From T1Sed10-7 sp046540855 (lineage in GTDB: Bacteria > Actinomycetota > Nitriliruptoria > Nitriliruptorales > Nitriliruptoraceae), in the NCBI GenBank assembly GCA_046540855.1, contig JBKHEJ010000014.1, positions 1 to 24,645 on the forward strand: a stretch of DNA of 24,645 nt, in the 5' to 3' direction. Under the pieces are notes generated by a model. It was not told the DNA's origin and made no database searches. It saw nothing but the letters and a program-made list of their open reading frames with translations. A program made the translations under genes and the position numbers. Positions within the stretch are counted from its first letter, which is position 1. Each line of letters starts with the position of its first letter. This document shows, one piece after another, positions 16,353-22,379 of the stretch.

Positions 16353-17864
16353 TCAGGACAGGCGGATTCTCGGGTCGAGGTAGGCGTAGGCGATGTCGGC
16401 GAGCATGTTGAACAGCACGATCGAGCCACCGGCGACGACGAAGAACGCCATGACGGGGTTCGGGTCGACCTCGTTCAGACCGGTGATGAACAGGAACCCC
16501 ATGCCCTGCCAGCCGAACACCGTCTCGGTGATGACCGCACCACCGATGACCGCTCCGAAATCGAAGGCCACCAGGGTGGTCACGGGGATGAGCGCGTTGC
16601 GGAAGCCGTGGCGCATGACGACCGTGCGCTCGGTCAAGCCCTTGGCGCGGGCGGTCCGGATGTAGTCCTGGTTCATGACCTCGAGCATGCTCGAGCGGGT
16701 GTAGCGGGTGTAGACCGCGAAGGAGATCAGCAGCAGCGCGAGGGTCGGCAGCAGCAGGTGGCCGATCGAGTCGAGCCCGACCTCCCAGAAGTTGCCAGTG
16801 AACCCGGGGGTCACCGAGCCGACCGTGGAGACGGGCCGGCCGCGCACGGCGTCGGCGTAGGCTGCGTAGGAGCGCAGCATGTAGTCGGTGAAGATCACCC
16901 CGCCGACCAGGGTGGCGGTGAGCGCCGAGGCGGACATCGCCTGACGACGCTGGAGCCCGCCGAGCGCCGCCCCGACCCCGAGCGCGACGGCGAGCGAGAC
17001 GAGGTACAGGCCGAGGATGATCCACGCGCTCGGGTCAGCGAGGATCGGGTCGGAGAGCAGGTAGAAGGCGTACCCGATGCCGGCGGTGACCAGGGCGGCG
17101 ATGATGGGTGGCCGGTGCCGGAACCCCGCCGTTAGGAAGGTCGCGGCCCCGGCGGAGATCAGCGCGAGCGCGAGCACGACCCAGGGGCCGAAGGCCGGAT
17201 CGGCGAACCACCGGGTGGTGGAGAAGAAGAAGAGGATGATCGCGGTGCTGCCGAAGGCGACCGCGAGCGTGGTGACGCGGCGGCGGGTGTCCCCGCCCAG
17301 GATGCCCATCCACGCCACCGCGCTCACCGTCGAGAGCGCGAGGATGACGGTCGGCGAGATGGTGGGATCCGCGAGCCAGTTGTTGAACTCGATCGCCGCG
17401 TACTGCTTCAGCATGACCGCGACCCAGAAGATCGGCAGCGAGAAGAACAGGAACGCGGCGAAGGTCAGGGTGTAGTCGAAGCCGCTGTACTGGCGCAGCG
17501 CGGAGATGATGCCGATCATGACGCCGAACACGATCGCGAGGATGGTCGCGACGATGACCATCTTCAGCGTGGCGGCGGCCGCGCTCGACAGCAGGGCGGT
17601 CACGTCCTGACCGCGGATGTTGGTGCCGAAGTCCCCGCGCAGCACACCGCCGAGCCAGCTGAGGTAGCGCAGGGGGATCGGGGTCTCGAGCTGGAGCAGC
17701 TCGATCCGGGCTTGCTGCTGGATCAGGGCGTCGCCCTCGTCCTGGATGCCGCGAAGGTCCTCGAGCGGATCACCCGACAGCGCGGTGCCCACGTAGACCA
17801 CGAAGGACGCCAGCAGCAGGGTGAAGGTCGAGATCAGGAACCGTCTGAGGATGAAGATCGCCAC
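16353..17864 (-). CDS. oppB: Peptide ABC importer permease, OppB type, with large membrane insertion
   Basis: Permease partner of OppC. At 503 aa it is far longer than the usual 305-340 aa. The normal OppB start is present (FILRRFLISTFTLLLASFVV, then GDPLEDLRG and LRGDFGTNIRG), as are the middle helices up to FFSLPIFWVAVMLKQ (about residue 154) and the full C-terminal half from HLLLPTLALLLISF (369) through the ATPase-contact loop YIRTARAKGLTERTVVMRH (401-419) to YLDPRIRLS. Between about 170 and 350 lies extra sequence with some six hydrophobic segments, an even number that preserves topology. GTG 17864 has GGAGG 6 bases upstream. No frame break is seen at the insertion edges, so this is a genuine in-frame enlargement. 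Confidence 0.92.
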   Translation of the reverse strand: MAIFILRRFLISTFTLLLASFVVYVGTALSGDPLEDLRGIQDEGDALIQQQARIELLQLETPIPLRYLSWLGGVLRGDFGTNIRGQDVTALLSSAAAATLKMVIVATILAIVFGVMIGIISALRQYSGFDYTLTFAAFLFFSLPIFWVAVMLKQYAAIEFNNWLADPTISPTVILALSTVSAVAWMGILGGDTRRRVTTLAVAFGSTAIILFFFSTTRWFADPAFGPWVVLALALISAGAATFLTAGFRHRPPIIAALVTAGIGYAFYLLSDPILADPSAWIILGLYLVSLAVALGVGAALGGLQRRQAMSASALTATLVGGVIFTDYMLRSYAAYADAVRGRPVSTVGSVTPGFTGNFWEVGLDSIGHLLLPTLALLLISFAVYTRYTRSSMLEVMNQDYIRTARAKGLTERTVVMRHGFRNALIPVTTLVAFDFGAVIGGAVITETVFGWQGMGFLFITGLNEVDPNPVMAFFVVAGGSIVLFNMLADIAYAYLDPRIRLS

Positions 17865-17888
17865 GCGCAGCCTCCGTTCGAAGCGGGA

Positions 17889-17894
17889 AGCCTA
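17889..17894 (-). promoter_or_regulatory. Putative internal -10 box (TAGGCT) before oppB
   Basis: TAGGCT on the minus strand is identical to the boxes before tpiA, blaI-like and oppA, and lies about 25 bases before the oppB start. It could give oppBCDF expression independent of oppA. No convincing -35 at normal spacing. Confidence 0.4.
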
Positions 17895-17993
17895 ACCCGC
17901 GACGCGCCGACAGGCAGGGACCAGGTGCCCCCGGCCGAGGTGCCCAACGGTCCTCGATCAGCGCTGTGTGGGCGTGCGGTGCCCCGCAGTGGT

Positions 17994-18026
17994 CGGGCCG
18001 GGTACGGCACCGCCGTACCCGGCCCG
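17994..18026 (-). terminator. 15-bp stem-loop between oppA and oppB
   Basis: CGGGCCGGGTACGGC and its exact complement enclose a 3-base loop, the strongest hairpin of the window. On the opp transcript it lies about 60 bases after the oppA stop. It could terminate part of the transcripts or protect the oppA mRNA 3' end; no T-run follows. Confidence 0.6.
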
Positions 18027-18032
18027 GGTCGT

Positions 18033-18050
18033 GCTCGGTGCTCACCGAGC
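18033..18050 (-). terminator. 7-bp stem-loop between oppA and oppB
   Basis: GCTCGGT, a 4-base loop and ACCGAGC form a perfect small hairpin, sandwiched between the two longer hairpins of this gap. Its role is unclear. Confidence 0.35.
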
Positions 18051-18079
18051 GGTGGTCACCGCTGACACGGTGACCACCG
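18050..18079 (-). terminator. 12-bp stem-loop directly after oppA
   Basis: CGGTGGTCACCG and its exact complement flank a 6-base loop. The hairpin begins 7 bases after the oppA stop codon, a position typical of a 3'-end stabiliser or attenuator that would raise the ratio of binding protein to permease. Confidence 0.55.
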
Positions 18080-18086
18080 TCGATGC

Positions 18087-19928
18087 TCAGCCGATGCTCC
18101 ACTCCTCCATGTTCCAGGTGATGCCACCCTGGCTGAAGTTCAGCTCGACACCCTGCAGGTCCTCGGCCCAGGCCGCGAGGCCGGGGAAGGTGTACAGCGG
18201 GATGGTCGGGATGTCCTCCCACAGGACCGCCTCGATCTGGGCGACCAGGTCGCGCGCGGCGTCCGGGTCGAGCTCGGTCAGGAGCTCGTCGAACAGCGCG
18301 TCGACCTCCTCGCTGGAGTAGCAGCCGTTGTTGTTGCCCTTCGAGCCGGGGGCGCAGGCCTCCGGGGACTGGAAGGTGGACGCGGCACCGCTGACGTACG
18401 CGGAGCCGACCCAGGCGAACATCGCGACCTCGAAGTCACCCTCGTTCAGGCCGACCCCGAAGAAGTCGTCCGTCCCGTTGTCGATGACGTTGAAGCCCGC
18501 CTCGTTGCAGGCGTCACGGATGAGCTCGACCTGGTTGGTCCGACGCGGGTTCGGCTGCTGGTAGCCGATCCGCACGTCCATACCGACCATGCCCTTCTCC
18601 TCGAGGATGGCCGCGGCCGCCTCGATGTCCTGCTCGGCGTAGTCAGCCGCGTTGGTCGCCGCGACCTGCTCGTCGTAGTCCGGCTGGAAGGAGTAGGTGA
18701 GCCGGGCCTGCAGGACCTCAGCCTCCGGGTTCAGCGGCTGGATCAGGTTCGTGACGATGCGCTCACGCGGCACGCACAGGGCGAAGGCCTCGCGCAGCTC
18801 ACGGTCCGCGAAGGGCTGGTCCGGACCCATGTTGAAGTCCAGGTGCTCGTAGACGAACTGGTCCGCCGTCTCGACGACGACACCCTGGATGCCCTCGAGC
18901 TGGTTCAACAGGTCGGGGTTCGGCTGCGGGTCGATGAGGTCGACCTCGCCGTTCTGCAGGGCCTGGGCCATCTGGTCCTGGTCCAGGAAGCGGAAGACGA
19001 TGCTCTCGGCGGCGGGCGCCGGACCCCAGTACTCCTCGTTCACGGTCAGGGTCAGGGACTCACCGGCGACCCACTCCGACAGCTTGTAGGGGCCGTTGGA
19101 GGGGATCAGCTCCTCGTCGAGCAGCTCGCCCGGGTTCATGACCCAGCCGTTGTTGTAGAACTCGGCGGCGTCACGCAGGGCGTCGACGTCGTCGTTGCGG
19201 ATCGCCTCGACGAACTCCTCGAGGCTCAGCCCGCCCTGCTCAGCGACGACGTGTGCCGGCACGAGCACCGGGTTGATCGCCTCCCAGGTGGCGTAGGGCT
19301 CCGAGTACTCGACGGTGAGGGACTTGTCCTCGACGTCGCAGTCGGGCTTCACCCAGTCCGAGAACCCCGCAGTTCCCGCGGTCGAGAACAGCGGGACGGG
19401 GTCGCCGTCCTCGGTCTCCTCGCCGGACTCGTAGAAGCCTGAGTTCGCGGCCCAGCCCAGCAGCATGTCCGCGCAGGCGACCGGGGTCCCGTCCGACCAG
19501 ACCGCCTCCTCGTTGATGGTGTACTCGACGGTCTGCGGGTCCTCGCTGACGAGTTCGTAGGTGCCGAGGTTCTCGTTCGGCTCGGCGAACCCGGCGGGGT
19601 CGTACTGCCAGAAGCCCTGGAGCACCCCGTTCAGGATGACGGTGTTCCGGAACGCGTTCTGGTCCGCGGTGTTGTTGTTGTAGGACGCGAACTCCTGCTC
19701 GGCCGCGTAGACGACCGTGCCACCGGACGCCCCCTCGTCGTCCGCAGCCTCGTCGTCCGTAGCCTCGTCGTCGGCCTCGTCGTCAGCCTCGTCGTCCTCG
19801 GTGGTGTCCTCGGACTCGTCCGTCGGCTCGTCGGTCTCGGTGGTGTCGTCGCCCCCGCAGGCGCTCAGCACGAGCGCGGCAGCCGCAGCGAACGCCGTCA
19901 CCGTGACGGTGCGTCGTCTCATCAGCAT
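18087..19928 (-). CDS. oppA: Oligopeptide-binding lipoprotein, family 5 (OppA type)
   Basis: Extracytoplasmic substrate-binding lipoprotein that delivers peptides to OppBC, 613 aa. A short Arg-rich start, a hydrophobic stretch and the lipobox LSAC (Cys24) mark a lipoprotein signal peptide. Residues 27-66 are an acidic linker of Asp, Glu, Thr and Ala with repeated DDEA units, which probably tethers the domain away from the membrane. The mature domain follows: TVNEEAVWSDGTPVACADM-like family-5 signature, SNGPYKLSEWVAGESLTL, FADRELREAFALCVPRERIV, and a C-terminal IEAVLWEDIPTIPLY stretch. The ATG at 19928 is chosen over ATG 19922 because GGAGGAG lies 9 bases before it. The first gene of the operon, it is separated from oppB by 222 bases with three hairpins. 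Confidence 0.93.
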   Translation of the reverse strand: MLMRRRTVTVTAFAAAAALVLSACGGDDTTETDEPTDESEDTTEDDEADDEADDEATDDEAADDEGASGGTVVYAAEQEFASYNNNTADQNAFRNTVILNGVLQGFWQYDPAGFAEPNENLGTYELVSEDPQTVEYTINEEAVWSDGTPVACADMLLGWAANSGFYESGEETEDGDPVPLFSTAGTAGFSDWVKPDCDVEDKSLTVEYSEPYATWEAINPVLVPAHVVAEQGGLSLEEFVEAIRNDDVDALRDAAEFYNNGWVMNPGELLDEELIPSNGPYKLSEWVAGESLTLTVNEEYWGPAPAAESIVFRFLDQDQMAQALQNGEVDLIDPQPNPDLLNQLEGIQGVVVETADQFVYEHLDFNMGPDQPFADRELREAFALCVPRERIVTNLIQPLNPEAEVLQARLTYSFQPDYDEQVAATNAADYAEQDIEAAAAILEEKGMVGMDVRIGYQQPNPRRTNQVELIRDACNEAGFNVIDNGTDDFFGVGLNEGDFEVAMFAWVGSAYVSGAASTFQSPEACAPGSKGNNNGCYSSEEVDALFDELLTELDPDAARDLVAQIEAVLWEDIPTIPLYTFPGLAAWAEDLQGVELNFSQGGITWNMEEWSIG

Positions 19929-19937
19929 CAGTTGTTG

Positions 19938-19973
19938 CTCCTCCGTCGTGCGTTCCCGGTCGGGTGACCGGGA
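19938..19973 (-). promoter_or_regulatory. oppA ribosome binding site with adjacent hairpin
   Basis: GGAGGAG (19938-19944 on the minus strand) lies 9 bases before the oppA ATG. Ten bases upstream of it, 19954-19973 forms a perfect 8-bp stem (TCCCGGTC and complement) with a 4-base loop. The hairpin ends close to, but does not cover, the ribosome binding site. Confidence 0.5.
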
Positions 19974-20091
19974 CGTCTCGTCGTGGCCGCTCTCGGGGTC
20001 AGGTGCCGGTTCCGGTCGGATCCGTCACGCCGCTGCCGTGAGGTGAGCCGTGACCACCCGGATGGGCGGGCACAGCTCGACCACGCGCCTG

Positions 20092-20097
20092 AGCCTA
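20092..20097 (-). promoter_or_regulatory. Putative -10 box (TAGGCT) of the opp operon
   Basis: TAGGCT on the minus strand would start transcription near 20085, leaving about 157 bases of oppA leader. The -35 region has no good match, as expected for a promoter that is weak or needs an activator. Confidence 0.5.
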
Positions 20098-20103
20098 GCG
20101 ACT

Positions 20104-20119
20104 TACTACCCGGGTAGGA
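20104..20119. promoter_or_regulatory. Putative operator: TAC/GTA dyad in the oppA promoter
   Basis: TACTAC-CCGG-GTAGGA is an inverted repeat with a perfect 12-bp core (20106-20117) and one outer mismatch. It falls in the spacer just upstream of the predicted oppA -10 box, a classical repressor position. TAC...GTA dyads are the general form of BlaI/MecI/CopY operators, and such a regulator is encoded divergently 190 bases away. Binding is inferred, not shown. Confidence 0.5.
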
Positions 20120-20231
20120 CGAGAGGCGGTACGCGGGTGAGCGGTCGTCGCTCGGACGGAGCGGTCCTTGCCGGGGGATGGCAGGGGCGTCGGTGGCGGA
20201 ACGGGTCCTGTACGGCGCCGGGACCGAGCAG

Positions 20232-20237
20232 TAGGCT
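20232..20237 (+). promoter_or_regulatory. Putative -10 box (TAGGCT) of the BlaI-family gene
   Basis: TAGGCT would start transcription near 20244, about 60 bases before the ATG. AGGAG at 20293-20297, 7 bases before ATG 20305, is the ribosome binding site and decides the start. No TAC/GTA dyad overlaps this box, so autoregulation is not evident here. Confidence 0.5.
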
Positions 20238-20304
20238 TCACCACGAGAGAACGGCTCCGGCGACGGCCGGAACCGGACCGAAGCTGGCGGGTAGGAGACG
20301 AACG

Positions 20305-20706
20305 ATGGCGCGGCGCAACGACCCGATCGAGACCTTGCTCGGGCCGCTCGAGCAGGACGTGATGGAGGCGGTCTGGGACCTCGGTGAGTCGACCGTCCGC
20401 GACGTGCACGGCCGGCTCGCCGCCGATCGGAAGATCGCGTACACGACCGTCATGACGACGATGACGCGTCTGGCGAGCAAGGGGCTGCTGGTGCGCGACA
20501 CCGACGCGCTGGCACACCGGTACCGCCCAGCGATCACGCGCGAGCACTACGCGCGCTCCACGGTCGAAGGGGTCATGGACTGGCTCCTGGACCGGTTCCC
20601 CGAGCCGGCAGCGGCCTACCTCGCCGACGTCGTCGAGTCCGTCGACGAGGACAGTCTCGCTGAGTTGCGTGCCGCCGCGGCACGGCGGCGCGACGGCGAG
20701 CGCTGA
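20305..20706 (+). CDS. BlaI/MecI/CopY-family winged-helix repressor
   Basis: Small DNA-binding repressor, 133 aa, typical length. The winged helix spans about residues 10-80: LGPLEQDVMEAVWDLGE, TVRDVHGRLA, the recognition helix AYTTVMTTMTRLASKGLL, and the wing RDTDALAHRYRPAITREHY. The C-terminal half is helical and should dimerise. Members are inactivated when a partner M56 membrane protease cuts them after a signal; the next gene, 5 bases downstream, encodes such a protease. ATG 20305 with AGGAG 7 bases upstream is the clear start; the frame is open further upstream without family similarity. The target is unknown: no beta-lactamase or penicillin-binding protein gene is in the window, and the nearest divergent unit is the opp operon. 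Confidence 0.93.
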   Translation: MARRNDPIETLLGPLEQDVMEAVWDLGESTVRDVHGRLAADRKIAYTTVMTTMTRLASKGLLVRDTDALAHRYRPAITREHYARSTVEGVMDWLLDRFPEPAAAYLADVVESVDEDSLAELRAAAARRRDGER

Positions 20707-20711
20707 CCACG

Positions 20712-22073
20712 TTGGACCTCGGCGTCCTCCTCTCCCTGCCGCTCGAGTCGGTCGCGATCCGGGCGGTGCTGGCGACGCTGCTCGCCGGGCTCGTCGTACG
20801 AGCGTTGCTGCGCCGGGTGCTCAGCTGCCCGCAGGTACGGGTCATCGCGGCGATCGCGCCGCTGCTCGCGCTGACGGCGGTGGTCGTCCTGTCCGGCACC
20901 CAGCTACGACTGCCGGTGGTCATGCTCCCCGCCGAGGGTGCCCACGCGGTGACCATCCCGGTGCCCGACGGGTACCTGCACTTCGTGCCACTCGCCGTAC
21001 CCCTGGTCGCGGGCACCTGGGCGATCGTGGCGCTCGTCCGCCTCCTCCGGCGTGGTCTCGCCCACCGTCGGAGCTGGGTCGATGCGCGCGCGGCGCTGGC
21101 GCAAAGCCCGCGCCCGCCGGTGAAGCTGGTGCGTCTCGCCGAGCGCGTCGCGATCCGGATGAAGGTCGCGACGCCGTCGCTCGCGCTCGTCAGTGGCTGC
21201 CGGGGCGGTGCCTACATCGTGGGGACCCGGGCGCCGATCCTGGTGCTGAGCGAGGAGCTCCTGCAACGCTTGGACGCTGAGGAGCTCGAGGGGGTCATCG
21301 CGCACGAACTGGCGCACGTGCGCCGCCGGGACACGCCCGTGGCGGCCGCGCTGGGCAGCGTCCGTGACCTGATGTTCTTCGTCCCCGGTGCCGGCTGGGC
21401 GGTCCGGCAGCTGCACCGGGAACGCGAGCGGGCTGCGGACCTGCTCGCGGTGCGCACGACCGGCCGGCCCGGCGCGTTGGCCAGCGGCCTGCTGAAGGTG
21501 CTCGAGGAGGCACCGGCCGGTCACGTCGCCTGTGCGCCCCTCGCACCCGCCGGCAGCGTGGTGGAGCGCGTACGTCTGCTGGTCGATGACGGGCCGCCAC
21601 CACGGCGCGGGCGTCGGCTGCTCGAGGCGGGCTCCGTCACCGTGCTCACCGTGATCGCCGTGATCGGGGCCCTCGTGGTGCCCGGCACCTGGGCCGGGCC
21701 GGACCGAGAGCGGGACGCGCTCGCGCTGGTGTGGTCCTCCGCGGCACCCGTCGCGTCCACCGCCGCACCCACCGTGGAAGCCCGGGCCTTCGACACCTAC
21801 CGCCGGACGGCCCTCGAGGTCGAGTCTCCCGCGCGATCGGTACACGGCCGGATCGCGGAGCACAGCCAGGACAACCGTCGCGCCGTCCTGCACGCCTGTG
21901 CGGATGCATCGACCGCCTGCCCGGTGCCGCAGCAGAGCGTCTCGCTCGGGTTGCGCCCGCCGTCGATCACCTACGACGAGCCGGCGTTCTCACGCTGGGA
22001 GGCGCGACAGGTCGGAGGGGACGCCTCCCGCGACGGCTTCCGGGTGTTCGTCCTGGCCAACCAGCCCGGCTGA
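20712..22073 (+). CDS. M56-family (BlaR1-like) membrane metalloprotease
   Basis: Integral-membrane zinc protease expected to cleave the adjacent BlaI-type repressor, 453 aa. Hydrophobic segments lie near residues 14-34, 44-62, 90-112 and 308-326. The zinc motif HELAH is at 198-202, within ELEGVIAHELAHVRRRD, and the third-ligand region RERERAADLLAVR follows at about 236-248; VSGCRGGAYIVGTRAPILVLSE-type sequence before it is typical of M56. After the last helix about 125 residues remain. They carry no penicillin-binding serine motifs, so beta-lactam sensing as in BlaR1 is unlikely; the signal is unknown. TTG 20712 is the most upstream start possible and sits 5 bases after the repressor stop; a GTG at codon 19 is an alternative but would cut the first helix. 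Confidence 0.87.
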   Translation: MDLGVLLSLPLESVAIRAVLATLLAGLVVRALLRRVLSCPQVRVIAAIAPLLALTAVVVLSGTQLRLPVVMLPAEGAHAVTIPVPDGYLHFVPLAVPLVAGTWAIVALVRLLRRGLAHRRSWVDARAALAQSPRPPVKLVRLAERVAIRMKVATPSLALVSGCRGGAYIVGTRAPILVLSEELLQRLDAEELEGVIAHELAHVRRRDTPVAAALGSVRDLMFFVPGAGWAVRQLHRERERAADLLAVRTTGRPGALASGLLKVLEEAPAGHVACAPLAPAGSVVERVRLLVDDGPPPRRGRRLLEAGSVTVLTVIAVIGALVVPGTWAGPDRERDALALVWSSAAPVASTAAPTVEARAFDTYRRTALEVESPARSVHGRIAEHSQDNRRAVLHACADASTACPVPQQSVSLGLRPPSITYDEPAFSRWEARQVGGDASRDGFRVFVLANQPG

Positions 22074-22091
22074 GCCGCGACGCCACGCTGC

Positions 22092-22097
22092 TACCCT
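22092..22097 (+). promoter_or_regulatory. Putative -10 box (TACCCT) of secG
   Basis: TACCCT, the same box as before uvrC, lies about 60 bases before the secG ATG. A purine-rich GAGGGGGA ends 4 bases before that ATG and is the likely ribosome binding site. Confidence 0.45.
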
Positions 22098-22156
22098 CCG
22101 GGCGACCACCCGCCCCGCCCGTCGTCCCGCGCGCGGTCGATCCCGAGGGGGACCTC

Positions 22157-22378
22157 ATGCTCGTCGTCATCGCCGTGCTGCACATCCTGCTCAGCCTCAC
22201 GCTCATCGGCCTCGTCCTGCTGCATCGAGGACAGGGTGGGGGGCTCTCCGACATGTTCGGTGGCGGAGGTGGTGCCCTGAAGGGCTCGGCGGTCGTGGAG
22301 AAGAACCTCGACCGCATCACCGTGGTGACGGGCACGCTCTTCCTCGTCACGAACGTGCTGCTCGTCATCTACCTGTGA
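22157..22378 (+). CDS. secG: Preprotein translocase subunit SecG
   Basis: Small accessory subunit of the SecYEG protein-export channel, 73 aa. Two membrane helices (about residues 2-20 and 52-72) flank the cytoplasmic loop with the diagnostic LHRGQGGGLSDMFGGGGG and the following SAVVEKNLDRIT. ATG 22157 is chosen because the family starts there; the frame is open far upstream, overlapping the M56 gene, without similarity. In most actinobacteria secG follows tpiA directly; here it is 9 kb away. The next gene starts 1 base after its stop. Confidence 0.95.
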   Translation: MLVVIAVLHILLSLTLIGLVLLHRGQGGGLSDMFGGGGGALKGSAVVEKNLDRITVVTGTLFLVTNVLLVIYL

Positions 22379-22379
22379 G

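Larger units (their letters stand above)
19929..20304. other. Divergent regulatory region between oppA and the BlaI-family gene
   Basis: These 376 bases hold no gene I can support. From left to right they contain the oppA ribosome binding site, an 8-bp hairpin, a long oppA leader, the oppA -10 box, a TAC/GTA dyad, and then the -10 box and leader of the BlaI-family gene. The individual elements are listed separately. Confidence 0.7.

Noticed and set aside
19727..19830. Tandem tcgtcg-like repeat as a possible independent repeat element
   Set aside because: It encodes the Asp/Glu/Ala linker of OppA on the other strand, which explains it fully.
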